A stretch of 64,000 bases of DNA from Halovivax cerinus (lineage in GTDB: Archaea > Halobacteriota > Halobacteria > Halobacteriales > Natrialbaceae). Positions 8,874-18,256 of the stretch are shown here, piece after piece. Position 1 is the stretch's first letter; every line of letters begins with the position of its first letter. The DNA is taken from contig NZ_CP101824.1 of the NCBI RefSeq assembly GCF_024498195.1, forward strand, positions 3,472,001 through 3,536,000. The letters run 5' to 3'. The position numbers and the translations under genes are program-made. The notes beneath the pieces are model-generated. The model did not search any database and was not told the DNA's origin. It saw nothing but the letters and a program-made list of their open reading frames with translations.

Positions 8874-10088
8874 TCAGTTCGTTTGTCGGGGGTCGAGGGC
8901 GTCTCGGACAGCGTCGCCGGTGATCTTGAGCGACGCCAGCGTGGCGGTCAGTGCGATCATGGGGAACGTCGAAATCCACCAGATGTCCGACGTCGTGGTC
9001 GGTGGGCGGACGAAGTCCTGTCCGGTGCTGACGGAGAGTGCCGTTCCCTCCTGGATTATCGATCCCCACGAGTACGTCTGAATGTGGTGGAACCCGAGGA
9101 ACGCGATGCCCGCCTCCACCAGAACGAACAGGGCGAGGAGGTGAAACACCGACGGAACGAGCGTGTTCGTGATGTTCGGAATGATGTGACGACGGCCGAT
9201 GTACGGGGCGGACGCGCCGAGACTTCGAGCGACGAGTACGTATCCATCCTCACGCCGCTGAAGCGTCTCACTGCGGACGATCCTGGCGATACCACCCCAG
9301 CTCAACAGTCCGAACGTGACGAGCAGGAGGAGCAACGACGTGTTCCAGTACATGTATCCCATGATGAACGCGACGATCGCCGGAATGCACAACTGGACGT
9401 CGACGTAACTCATCAGGAGGTCGTCGATCCGGCCACCGCGGAAGCCGGCGACGATGCCGACCACCGCAGCGACCGGAACGATGAACGCGAGCGTAAACAC
9501 GATCACTTCCACCGCGACGGCCGCACCCTCCGTGATCAGGTAATCGATCGAGTGACCGCGGTGGTTCGTCCCGAGCGGATACGCCATCGACCCCTGACAG
9601 TACCGTGTGAAGCCATCGGCCGCGACCGTCACCTCACCAGCACACTGGTTCGCCCACCCCATCTTACTCTTTCCCCAGAAGGGCGGGTTGTACTGATTCG
9701 CGAACGTGACGCTCGGGCTCCCGTAGATAGCAGGGCCGACGAACCCCAGAAGGACGACGAGCGAGAGGAGACCGCCCCCCACGGCGTGGACCGGTTTCGA
9801 ACAGATCCGTCTGAGGCGACGAACCGTTTGATCCCGGTGGCGAAGCATCGGGACGCCGAACAGGGACGCGATCACCACGACACCCCCGTAGACGATCCAG
9901 TCGAGTGTATCGATCTCCCACCGACCGACGAAAAATACGCCGGTGTACGAATCGTAGACGTACAGTGCGAAAACGACGGCGATGCCAACAGTAAACGTGA
10001 GCCGTTCCGGTGTGAGCAGCGTCCGCGAGTGCTCCACCTCGCTCCAGTCGACCGCTTCGAAGTTCGATCGGGCGTCGTCCGTACTCAT
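8874..10088 (-). CDS. ABC transporter permease (DppC-like, left set)
   Basis: 404 residues, longer than a usual DppC (~300). The N-terminus has two extra hydrophobic segments (about 31-47 and 60-78) before the typical first helix (VVLLGFVGPAIYG). A long external loop with two cysteines precedes the GTNHRGHSI segment common to DppC proteins. The core BPD_transp_1 region has the EAA-type loop (SLGASAPYIGRRHIIPN). It forms the channel with the divergently transcribed permease at 10465-11406. A TATA-like element lies just upstream (see 10112-10126). Confidence 0.9.
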   Translation of the reverse strand: MSTDDARSNFEAVDWSEVEHSRTLLTPERLTFTVGIAVVFALYVYDSYTGVFFVGRWEIDTLDWIVYGGVVVIASLFGVPMLRHRDQTVRRLRRICSKPVHAVGGGLLSLVVLLGFVGPAIYGSPSVTFANQYNPPFWGKSKMGWANQCAGEVTVAADGFTRYCQGSMAYPLGTNHRGHSIDYLITEGAAVAVEVIVFTLAFIVPVAAVVGIVAGFRGGRIDDLLMSYVDVQLCIPAIVAFIMGYMYWNTSLLLLLVTFGLLSWGGIARIVRSETLQRREDGYVLVARSLGASAPYIGRRHIIPNITNTLVPSVFHLLALFVLVEAGIAFLGFHHIQTYSWGSIIQEGTALSVSTGQDFVRPPTTTSDIWWISTFPMIALTATLASLKITGDAVRDALDPRQTN

Positions 10089-10111
10089 GAAGGGCGAGTG
10101 TGATTCACTGG

Positions 10112-10126
10112 CAACCGCATATAAAG
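10112..10126 (-). promoter_or_regulatory. Predicted core promoter of the left ABC operon
   Basis: On the minus strand the sequence reads CTTTATATGCGG, a good haloarchaeal TATA box, about 32 nt before the ATG at 10088. Initiation would fall only a few nucleotides before the start codon. It faces away from the + strand permease at 10465, so the 376-bp gap 10089-10464 is a divergent regulatory region. A second AT-rich stretch (aactttttta, ~10244-10253) also lies in this gap. I see no gene in it. Confidence 0.55.
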
Positions 10127-10464
10127 GTGTCTGATCACTTACGCGATTCTGGCAACAGTATAGTAATTACCGTTTGTGGCCCCACGAAGCATCGTAGATG
10201 GATGGTAGGCCGTGACAGGCACCGCCCGACGTGTCTGCTTTCGATAACTTTTTTACGTGGTAACAGACACCAATCAACGATGCCCTCCTCGATCGAAGCC
10301 AGGACACGGGCAGCACGCCTGCCAGCAGGTATCGCCAACCGAGGCAGACTCGCCACACGCAGAGCGCACGCGAACCGAATCAGCCGACCGCGCCTGCCTG
10401 CAGACGAACGAGACCAACGCACCCGTACAACGGGTCGTGAAGGGACGACTGTAGACTGGAACCC

Positions 10465-11406
10465 ATGAGCCTCGTTCGCCTGTTCGCGAAACGTATCGTG
10501 CTGGGATTCGTGGCCGCCTGGACGGTTCTGACGACCGTCTTCGCCGCGTTCAATTTGACAGACGACTGGGTACTCGCCGGTATAGAGGGACAGATGCGGT
10601 GGGGCGGCGCGAGCAAAGAGGAGATACGAGAACGAACGAACGCGTACATGGCCAGGCGAGGCCTCGACGATCCACTCTTCGAACGGTACGTCGACTGGAT
10701 GGGGAGAATGCTCACCTTCGACTGGGGACAGTCGATCCAGAGCGGAGAACCGGCGCTCGCGATCGTCCGGGAGGGGCTCTGGCGAACTGCGGCGTACGTC
10801 GTACCGGGACTCGCTCTCGCCATCGTGATCGGCATCGGTGTCGGGCTGTACGCGGCGCTGCGCCCGAACAGCAAACTCGCGGGCCTGAGCGTCACGACCG
10901 CCTACCTCGGATTCGCAGTGCCGAACTTCTGGCTCGCGGCCATGCTCTACTCCCTCGACGGACAGCTGTTCGAGGCACCGCCTGTCGTCTTCGACTCGAT
11001 CCTCCCGATCGTTCTGACGACGTCGACGTTACTCGGTGGGTACGTGAGTTATGCACGTGCGCACTCACGCGAGTACGCGTCCGCGGAGTTCGTCAAACTC
11101 GTCCGGACCAAGGGTGCCGGTCCGATCACGATAGCCCGCCACATCGTCCGAAACGCGGCGATCCCGTTCGTCTCGATGGTCTTCGTCGAAGCGCTGGCGC
11201 TCCTCGTACTCACGGTATTCGTCATCGAGATCGTGTTCGGTATCCAGGGCTTCGGGTACACGTTCTTCACCGCGATCGAAGGGCGCGACTTGCCGATCGT
11301 CCTCGGGAGTACGCTCGTGATCGTCGCCGTCGGGATCGTCGGTAACATCCTCCAGGACATCGGATACACCGCGCTCGATCCGCGTGTCGACACCGGAACG
11401 CGGTAG
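10465..11406 (+). CDS. ABC transporter permease (DppB-like, left set, divergent)
   Basis: 313 residues with six predicted membrane helices and the DppB-type C-terminus. The conserved cytoplasmic loop SAEFVKLVRTKGAGPITIARHIVRNA matches the EAA motif (SEYVRTARAKG...). The N-terminal segment FDWGQSIQSGEPALAIV is the usual periplasmic DppB motif. It is the natural partner of the DppC-like permease transcribed away from it at 8874-10088. Splitting a DppB/DppC pair across divergent promoters is unusual because these genes normally overlap in one operon. Confidence 0.9.
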   Translation: MSLVRLFAKRIVLGFVAAWTVLTTVFAAFNLTDDWVLAGIEGQMRWGGASKEEIRERTNAYMARRGLDDPLFERYVDWMGRMLTFDWGQSIQSGEPALAIVREGLWRTAAYVVPGLALAIVIGIGVGLYAALRPNSKLAGLSVTTAYLGFAVPNFWLAAMLYSLDGQLFEAPPVVFDSILPIVLTTSTLLGGYVSYARAHSREYASAEFVKLVRTKGAGPITIARHIVRNAAIPFVSMVFVEALALLVLTVFVIEIVFGIQGFGYTFFTAIEGRDLPIVLGSTLVIVAVGIVGNILQDIGYTALDPRVDTGTR

Positions 11407-11738
11407 CCCGTCCGGTCTGTCTCCCGTCGACGGACGAACCGATAGCGGGGGATCGTTCGGGGACAGGGGCTGTCGAACGAGAGATAGACCTCGACCGATC
11501 TCGAGTGAGAGTTATTTATCCAATGTTCTGTATTTTGAAATTTTCATGGAGACAATTATACACCACTGGGCAAACGACGCCAGCGTAACAAACTGATGTA
11601 ATTCCGGACGTTTGTTCTCAATACGCCCGTGTAAATGACCAATCAAAAATAATATAGGGGCCAGAAGCGTGCCGTATGCAAACCCGCTTCACTCAGAAAC
11701 AATACTTATATATGGGGTAAGAACACTGTTGTCACGCA
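11407..11738. other. AT-rich intergenic region upstream of the substrate-binding protein
   Basis: About 330 bp with no credible gene. It is markedly AT-rich from ~11510 (gttatttatcc, tgtattttgaaattttc, caaaaataatatagg). This probably includes the end of the permease transcript and the control region of the large ABC operon. The promoter nearest the operon is listed separately. Confidence 0.6.
11702..11715 (+). promoter_or_regulatory. Predicted core promoter of the substrate-binding-protein operon
   Basis: The sequence tacttatatatggg is a strong TATA box centred about 29 nt before the ATG at 11739, the spacing expected for a leaderless haloarchaeal transcript. It would drive the five-gene operon 11739-18184. 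Confidence 0.65.
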
Positions 11739-13703
11739 ATGGTGCTAGACCAGGCAAAATCAGCGACGGACGTTGACCGACGAACGGTACTGAAGACCGT
11801 CGGTGCAGGTGGTGCGATCACGCTCGCCGGCTGTCTCGACGATGGCGACGGATCGGACGACGCCGACTTCCCGATGGACATCACGCTCGAAGTGAACGCG
11901 GACAACGACGACCGCGTCCAGATGGTCGAACTCATCGCGGCCTCCCTGGAAGAGTCGGGATACTTCAACACGACCATCGAGACGTTCGAGTGGACGACCT
12001 ACGTGAGCCGCGTCATGGGCTCCGACTACCCGACCATGGGCGTCGTTCCCTGCATCGGACTGGCCGGGACCTTCAACCCAGGCAGTTTCTGTAACGCACT
12101 CCACCACACGGACAACGTCGGACAGTGCTGTAACCTGACCGGTGTCGGCAACGAGGAACTGGACGGGATGATCGAGTCCGCCCGGTATGGCGTCGAGGTC
12201 TCCCAGGACAACGAGCTTCGTGGCGAGCGCTACGACGAGGTCTGGAACGCGCTCGCCGACTACAAGTACAGTTCGATCACCCACTTCGACGTCCAGAACG
12301 TCATCACGACGACGGACGTCCACAACTTCGTCTCGTACCCGTTCCAGCAGACCCTGATGAGCCACGCGCTCTACGAACCGGCAGACGAGCAGGTCGCGTG
12401 GATCGACCGCGAGAACGCGGCGAGTACGGACGGCGAGACGTCGCTGTCGGAGATCAGCGAAGGCGGCGAACTGAGCATCGGGCTCGGCGCCAACCCGTCG
12501 TCGTTCGACCCGCCGTACAGTACGGACACGACGTCGAGCATCGGACAGAATTACATCTTCGAGTACCTGACGACGTCGGACTCGCAGGGGAACGTCTACC
12601 CGTGGCTCGCGGAGGACTACACCATCGAAGACGTCCAGGACATCGACGTGACGGCGTACGAGCCGTACATGACCGAAGTGTCGACCACCGAGGATGGGGC
12701 CCCTGATACGGACGCGCAGATCATCGTCCAGCACCCGGAGGACGATCCCTCGAGTCAGGACTCGGTCCGCATCCTCACGCCCACGGAAGCCGCCGACGCC
12801 GTCGCCGACGGTACCTACGGTATGCACTTCCGGTACGCGCTGGAGCAGGGCGTCACGTTCCACAACGGCGAGGAGATGACCGCCGAGGACGTCGTCGCCT
12901 CGCTCAAGCGCGTCGAAAACTCGCAGATCTCCGCCCAGACGTTCGACTCCGTCCTCCACGCGGAGGCGGTCGACGACTACACCGTCGACTTCTACGCGCA
13001 AATTCCGGACGCGGAAGCGGAGCGCCTGCTCACGGGTACCACGGCCGTCATGCCCAAGGAGGTCGCCGAGTCGGAGGCCAGTGCGGTCGACCCGCGTCAG
13101 AGCGTCGATCCGGTCGGCACCGGTCCGTACGAGTTCGGCGAGATCGACGACGGGAACTACTTCACCGTCGAGCGGTTCGACGACTACTGGATGCACGACA
13201 AGGGCATCCAGAACAAGGACTGGTTCGACGGCCCCTCGGAATTCCCGAACGGACCCGTCGTCGATACGGTCTACAACGAAATTATCTCGGACGCCAGTAC
13301 CCGACAGGGTGCCCTCCAGAACGCGGAGCTCGACGTCACGTTCGGACTCAACGCGTCGGCCCTGGACAGCTTCGTCGAGAGCGACGACTTCATCGTGGAC
13401 AGTGTCGCCGCCGGTGGCTACGAGTACGTCCAGTACCCGATCGCCGTCGAACCGTTCGACGACGACCGGGTCCGCAAGGCGATCAACTACCTCGTCCCAC
13501 GACAGCGGATCGTCGACAACATCCTGAACGGCTGGGGATCGCCGGCCTGGACCAGTATCCCCGAACTCGCGCGCGGTGCTGGCACGGCCGACTACGGCGC
13601 GCTCGAATCCGAAGTCAAGCCGACGAACGAGTTCAAACCGGACGAGGCGGCGTCACTCCTCGAGGAGTTCATCGAGGACAGTGACTTCACGTCGAACGTC
13701 TAG
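11739..13703 (+). CDS. ABC transporter substrate-binding lipoprotein (SBP family 5), apparently circularly permuted
   Basis: 654 residues. It has a twin-arginine signal (DRRTVLKTVG) and a lipobox with Cys32 (TLAGC), so it is a Tat-exported lipoprotein. Residues ~46-214 match the C-terminal lobe end of family-5 peptide-binding proteins (MDITLEVNADNDDRVQ onward, TFNPGSFCNALHH, ending SHALYEP). Then comes an acidic linker (~215-243), and residues ~244-654 match the N-terminal lobe and hinge (ELSIGLGANPSSFDPPYS; FHNGEEMTAEDVVASLKRVE; DPVGTGPYEF). The protein stops at FKPDEAASLLEEFIEDSDF, exactly where the C-terminal segment normally begins. The order is thus C-part then N-part. All in one open frame. 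Likely ligand: peptides, opines or similar; not determinable. Confidence 0.9.
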   Translation: MVLDQAKSATDVDRRTVLKTVGAGGAITLAGCLDDGDGSDDADFPMDITLEVNADNDDRVQMVELIAASLEESGYFNTTIETFEWTTYVSRVMGSDYPTMGVVPCIGLAGTFNPGSFCNALHHTDNVGQCCNLTGVGNEELDGMIESARYGVEVSQDNELRGERYDEVWNALADYKYSSITHFDVQNVITTTDVHNFVSYPFQQTLMSHALYEPADEQVAWIDRENAASTDGETSLSEISEGGELSIGLGANPSSFDPPYSTDTTSSIGQNYIFEYLTTSDSQGNVYPWLAEDYTIEDVQDIDVTAYEPYMTEVSTTEDGAPDTDAQIIVQHPEDDPSSQDSVRILTPTEAADAVADGTYGMHFRYALEQGVTFHNGEEMTAEDVVASLKRVENSQISAQTFDSVLHAEAVDDYTVDFYAQIPDAEAERLLTGTTAVMPKEVAESEASAVDPRQSVDPVGTGPYEFGEIDDGNYFTVERFDDYWMHDKGIQNKDWFDGPSEFPNGPVVDTVYNEIISDASTRQGALQNAELDVTFGLNASALDSFVESDDFIVDSVAAGGYEYVQYPIAVEPFDDDRVRKAINYLVPRQRIVDNILNGWGSPAWTSIPELARGAGTADYGALESEVKPTNEFKPDEAASLLEEFIEDSDFTSNV

Positions 13704-13769
13704 AATCGCGCGAAAATTGCGGACCGACGCCTTTTAGGTACGTGGGCAGCAACCACGGTTTAGAATAGC

Positions 13770-14726
13770 ATGAGCCTCAGACGGTTTATCGTAAAGAGAC
13801 TACTGGCGATCATTCCAATCCTCTTCGGGGTGTCGATAATCACGTTCGGCCTGGTCCACCTGACCCCGGGCGACCCGGTCCAACAGATTCTCGCCCTCAA
13901 CCCGGACGCCGGTCCGGCAGAGAAGGCACAGTTACGGCGAGAGTTCGGATTCGACGTTCCGATCTGGGAACAGTACCTGAACTGGATGACCGGGGTGCTC
14001 ACCGGTGACTTCGGCGACGTGTACCGCTCCGGGCGTGACGTCGGAGACGTCATCTACGCACGGCTGCCCGAAACGCTCCTGCTCGGACTCTTCGGCTGGG
14101 TGTTCGGCCTCGTCATCGCGATCCCGACCGGGATCTACGCGGCCGTCAACAAGGACCAGTTCGGCGACACGGTAAGTCGATTCGTCGCCCTGTCGGGCAT
14201 CTCCATTCCGAACTTCTGGCTGGGGCTGATGCTCATCCTCATCGGGTCGCTCACGCTCGGCCTGTGGCCGGTCACGGCACCCAAGCGAGACCCGCTCCTC
14301 TCTACGGGGATGCTGTGGTACCTGGTGCTCCCGGGCCTGACGATCGGAACCGCGTCCGCGTCGTCCATCATGCGGGTGATGCGGACGTCCATGGCCGAGG
14401 AGATGAACAAGGAGTACGTGACCGCCGCGAGGGCGAAGGGACTCCCCGAGCGAACGGTCGTCCTCAAACACGTGCTACGGAACTCGCTCATCTCCGTCGT
14501 CACGCTGGCAGCGTCGCTGACCGCTGCCATCGTGGCAGGCTCCGTCGTCGTCGAACAGGTGTTCGCCTGGCCGGGACTCGGGAACGAGTTCATCCAGGCC
14601 ATCCGGAACGCCGAATACAACCTCATCATGGCGATCACCCTCTTTACGGGGGTGTTCATCATCCTCGCGAATCTGGTAGCGGACATACTGTACGCGGCTC
14701 TCGACCCGAGGATCCGATATGACTGA
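13770..14726 (+). CDS. ABC transporter permease (DppB-like, right set)
   Basis: 318 residues. It starts with the classic DppB N-terminus (LRRFIVKRLLAIIPILFGVS, LVHLTPGDPVQQIL), followed by GDFGDVYRSGRDV and the loop KEYVTAARAKGLPERTVVLKHVLRN. The end (LYAALDPRIRYD) is typical. Six membrane helices are predicted. It lies 66 bp after the binding-protein gene and overlaps the next permease by 8 bp, so it is co-transcribed. It forms the translocation channel with the DppC-like protein. Confidence 0.93.
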   Translation: MSLRRFIVKRLLAIIPILFGVSIITFGLVHLTPGDPVQQILALNPDAGPAEKAQLRREFGFDVPIWEQYLNWMTGVLTGDFGDVYRSGRDVGDVIYARLPETLLLGLFGWVFGLVIAIPTGIYAAVNKDQFGDTVSRFVALSGISIPNFWLGLMLILIGSLTLGLWPVTAPKRDPLLSTGMLWYLVLPGLTIGTASASSIMRVMRTSMAEEMNKEYVTAARAKGLPERTVVLKHVLRNSLISVVTLAASLTAAIVAGSVVVEQVFAWPGLGNEFIQAIRNAEYNLIMAITLFTGVFIILANLVADILYAALDPRIRYD

Positions 14727-15774
14727 TAAGAACGTATTAGCCGGACGTGGCCGCATCGAAATTTCCGGGTTCGACCCGAAACGAGTGGAACAGCGAGAGA
14801 GCCTCTCTGGCTGGACGGAGGAGGCTGGCCGAGCCACGCAAAGTCGCTGGGCCCGGGCGTGGCAGCGGTTCAAACGAAACCGGAGTGCCCTGCTCGGCCT
14901 GGCCGTCGTGGGATTCCTGACCTTCCTCGCCATCTTCGCCCGACCGATCGAGGTCTTCGGGCTCACCGTTCAGCCGATCGCACTCGCACCACACCCGCCA
15001 GGCGAACTGCTCTACTTCGCACACCCGGGGGAGGGATTCACCGGCGACTACCAGCCGCCGAGTATGAAGGCACCGATGGGGCTCGACGGCGACGGACGCG
15101 ATATCTTCTCGCGTCTGCTCTACGGCGGCCGGTACAGCCTCTCGATCGGATTTATCGTCGTCGCCCTGACAGCCGGTGTCGGGCTGATCTACGGCGCCGT
15201 CTCGGGCTACTACGGCGGCTGGGTCGACGAGATCATGATGCGCATCGTCGACATTATCTACGCCTTCCCGGGGCTCGTGCTGGCGCTCATCATCGTCTCC
15301 ATGCTCGGCCGGGGTTACACGCAACTCATCATCGCGTTCTCTCTGTTCGGCTGGGCGGGATACGGACGACTGGTGCGCGGCGAGGTGCTGAAGGTCAAAG
15401 AACACGAGTACGTGATGGCGGCAAAGGCACTCGGTGCGCGCGACAGGGGCGTCGTCTTAAGACACATCGCGCCCAACACGATGGCACCACTGCTGGTGGT
15501 CGCTTCCCTCCGGATCGGGACCGTCGTGATCGGCGTCGCGGCGCTCGGGTTCCTCGGACTCGGCATGCCCCCGGGAAGTGCGGAGTGGGGGACGATGCTC
15601 AACGGCGCCCGTAGTTCACTGATCCAGCTCGATACCTCACCCAAGTGGTGGGCGACCGTCTTCCCGGGAACGGCCATCTTCCTGTTCGTCATGTCGATGA
15701 ACATGATCGGTGACGGGATCAACGACGCGCTCGACGCCCAGCAGACCGGCGTCGGCAAGGGAGGTGAGGAATAA
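14719..15774 (+). CDS. ABC transporter permease (DppC-like, right set)
   Basis: 351 residues. It has a ~50-residue hydrophilic N-terminus, a first helix (LLGLAVVGFLTFLAIFA), a long external loop with PMGLDGDGRDIFSRLLYG (the usual GTDxxGRD motif), and five further helices. The cytoplasmic loop is HEYVMAAKALGARDRGVVLR. It overlaps the upstream permease by 8 bp and its stop shares a base with the start of the DppD-like gene. Confidence 0.93.
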   Translation: MTDKNVLAGRGRIEISGFDPKRVEQRESLSGWTEEAGRATQSRWARAWQRFKRNRSALLGLAVVGFLTFLAIFARPIEVFGLTVQPIALAPHPPGELLYFAHPGEGFTGDYQPPSMKAPMGLDGDGRDIFSRLLYGGRYSLSIGFIVVALTAGVGLIYGAVSGYYGGWVDEIMMRIVDIIYAFPGLVLALIIVSMLGRGYTQLIIAFSLFGWAGYGRLVRGEVLKVKEHEYVMAAKALGARDRGVVLRHIAPNTMAPLLVVASLRIGTVVIGVAALGFLGLGMPPGSAEWGTMLNGARSSLIQLDTSPKWWATVFPGTAIFLFVMSMNMIGDGINDALDAQQTGVGKGGEE

Positions 15775-16853
15775 TGGCGCTGCTCGAAGTCGAGGACCTG
15801 ACCGTCAACTTCTACACGCAGGACGGTACCGTCAACGCCGTCGACAACCTGTCCTACACCATCGAACGCGGGGAGAAGTTCGGCGTAGTGGGCGAGAGCG
15901 GGGCGGGAAAGAGCGTCACCGCTCTCTCGCTCATGCGCCTCATCGAACGTCCGGGTCACATCGAGAGCGGCGAGATCCGCTTCAAGGGCCAGGACATCCT
16001 GTCGATGTCCGAAGACGAGGTGCGCTCTATCCGGGGCAACGAGATTGCGATGATCTTTCAGGACGCCCAGACGGCTCTGAACCCGGTCTACACCGTCGGC
16101 GAACAGATCGCCGAAGCCATGCGACACCACCTCGGCTACGGCAAGTCAGAGGCCAAAGAGGAGACGATCGACCTCCTCGCGAAAGTCGGAATCCCGGAGG
16201 CCAGAAAGCGCTACAGTGACTACCCACACGAGTTCTCCGGCGGCATGCAACAGCGCGCGATCATCGCCATGGCGCTCTCGTGTGGCCCCGACCTGCTCAT
16301 CTGTGACGAACCGACCACCGCGCTCGACGTGACGATCGAAGCGAAGATCTTAGAAGAGATCGAGTCACTCGCCGAAGAGTTCGACACGGCGATCCAGCTC
16401 ATCACGCACGACCTCGGCGTCATCGCAGAGGTCTGTGACCGGGTCATGGTCATGTACGGCGGGAAACCAGTCGAGAAGGCACCCGTCGAGGACCTGTTCT
16501 ACGACCCCAAACACCCCTACACGGTCGGCCTGATGAGTTCCATCCCGCGGATCGGCGAATCCGCGGACCGCCTCCAGACGATCCCGGGCACCATGCCAGA
16601 CCTGGTCGAACTGCCACCGGGCTGTAGCTTCCACCCGCGCTGTCCCTTCGCGGAGGAAGCCTGCACGTTACGCGAACCCGACTTACTCGACACAGCGTCG
16701 GGCAAACCCGCGTCAGACGTAGAGACGGACCACGCAGCCGCCTGCCTGGCGTACTCCGGTGACCTGACCGGCGAACTCGACTACACGGTGCGTGTCGACG
16801 AAGATCCGAAATCGAACGCGCCTACCAGTCAAATCACGGGTGACAACCAATGA
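15774..16853 (+). CDS. ABC transporter ATP-binding protein (DppD-like, right set)
   Basis: 359 residues. Walker A GESGAGKS 40-47, Q-loop IFQDAQTALNPVYTVG, signature FSGGMQQR, Walker B LLICDEPTTALD, H-loop LITHD. The C-terminal oligo_HPY region has the Cys pattern GCSFHPRCPFAEEAC plus a later AACLAY cysteine. It energises the permease pair encoded immediately upstream. It overlaps the DppF-like gene by 4 bp (ATGA). Confidence 0.93.
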   Translation: MALLEVEDLTVNFYTQDGTVNAVDNLSYTIERGEKFGVVGESGAGKSVTALSLMRLIERPGHIESGEIRFKGQDILSMSEDEVRSIRGNEIAMIFQDAQTALNPVYTVGEQIAEAMRHHLGYGKSEAKEETIDLLAKVGIPEARKRYSDYPHEFSGGMQQRAIIAMALSCGPDLLICDEPTTALDVTIEAKILEEIESLAEEFDTAIQLITHDLGVIAEVCDRVMVMYGGKPVEKAPVEDLFYDPKHPYTVGLMSSIPRIGESADRLQTIPGTMPDLVELPPGCSFHPRCPFAEEACTLREPDLLDTASGKPASDVETDHAAACLAYSGDLTGELDYTVRVDEDPKSNAPTSQITGDNQ

Positions 16854-18184
16854 GTGACACCACCGGCGAGCCCATCCTCGAAGCCCGCGGGCTCAAGAAG
16901 TACTACGACACGGCGAGCGGCTTCATGGACAGTATGCTCGGTCGATCGAGCAAGGTCAAAGCTGTCGACGACGTCGACATAGAACTCTACGAGGGAGAAA
17001 CGCTCGGCGTCGTCGGCGAGAGCGGCTGTGGAAAGACGACACTCGGCCGAACGATGCTGCGGCTCATCGAACCGACCGACGGCTCGGTGTACTACAAGGG
17101 CCAGGATTTGACCGAGCTGTCCTCGAGCGACCTCCGCGACGTGCGGACTGACATCCAGTACATCTTCCAGGACCCGTTCTCGAGCCTGAACCCACGGATG
17201 ACGGTCGGCGACATCATCGGCGAACCGCTCGACATCCACGGCATCGCCGAGGGGCAAGAGCGCGACGAGCGGATCTACGAGCTCCTCGAAACCGTCGGCC
17301 TGAACGCGAGTCACAGTCACCGGTATCCACACGAGTTCTCCGGGGGACAGCGCCAACGTATCGGCATCGCCCGGGCGCTCGCTGTCGATCCGGAGGTGAT
17401 CATCTGCGACGAGCCGGTAAGCGCGCTCGACGTCAGCGTCCAGGCGCAGATCTTGAACCTTCTCGAAGACCTACAGGAGGAGTTCGGCCTCTCGTACATC
17501 TTCATCGCCCACGACCTGAGCGTCGTCGAACACATCTCGGACCGCATCGCTGTGATGTACCTCGGCGAGATTGCCGAGACAGGCACGACCGACGAGGTGT
17601 TCGAACCGCCCTACCACCCGTACGCGGAAGCCCTGCTGTCTGCGATCCCGGAACCGGATCCGCTGTGGGACGGCGAACAGATATACCTCTCCGGGACGGT
17701 TCCCTCGCCGATCGATCCGCCGTCGGGCTGTCGGTTCCACACCCGCTGTCCACGGGTGATCCAGCCCGAGGAGTACGACATGCCACAGGAGGAGTGGCGA
17801 CACCTGATGGACTTCAAACAGCGATTGCACGCGAGCGACGACCTCGAATCCGTCACGGAGACCGTGGATGCGGACGACCAGGTCGACCTCAATACGGTCG
17901 CCCGGGACACGCTCGACGAACTGATCAGACGGGAGTTCGATCTGCCGATGCAACTGTCGGATCTACAAGCAGAACAGATCTTCTCACAAGCCATCGACCG
18001 ACTGGCCGAAGAGAACTTCGACGATGCACGGGCACTGGTCGCGAACGGCTATCAATCGCCGTGCGAACAACGGAATCCCGAACTGCTGTCCACCGGCACC
18101 ACGCACAAGATCTCCTGTCACCTGTACGACGACGATATCACCCCCGCCACCTCGACGACCGGGGACGCGGTCGCAGACGACTGA
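16850..18184 (+). CDS. ABC transporter ATP-binding protein (DppF-like, right set)
   Basis: 444 residues. Walker A GESGCGKT 56-63, IFQDPFSSLNPRMTVG, signature FSGGQRQR, Walker B VIICDEPVSALD, H-loop FIAHD. The C-terminus includes GCRFHTRCPRVIQ and then about 110 extra acidic residues with two late cysteines (SPCEQRN, KISCHLYDDD). The left-set DppF-like protein has the same layout, which suggests that the two cassettes are related by duplication. Last gene of the operon. Confidence 0.93.
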   Translation: MSDTTGEPILEARGLKKYYDTASGFMDSMLGRSSKVKAVDDVDIELYEGETLGVVGESGCGKTTLGRTMLRLIEPTDGSVYYKGQDLTELSSSDLRDVRTDIQYIFQDPFSSLNPRMTVGDIIGEPLDIHGIAEGQERDERIYELLETVGLNASHSHRYPHEFSGGQRQRIGIARALAVDPEVIICDEPVSALDVSVQAQILNLLEDLQEEFGLSYIFIAHDLSVVEHISDRIAVMYLGEIAETGTTDEVFEPPYHPYAEALLSAIPEPDPLWDGEQIYLSGTVPSPIDPPSGCRFHTRCPRVIQPEEYDMPQEEWRHLMDFKQRLHASDDLESVTETVDADDQVDLNTVARDTLDELIRREFDLPMQLSDLQAEQIFSQAIDRLAEENFDDARALVANGYQSPCEQRNPELLSTGTTHKISCHLYDDDITPATSTTGDAVADD

Positions 18185-18256
18185 TCGATCCACCATACCG
18201 GGCCTGCACGGCCCATCACAACGGTTTTGTCCGCTGGCTCTCTCCTCACTAACGAG

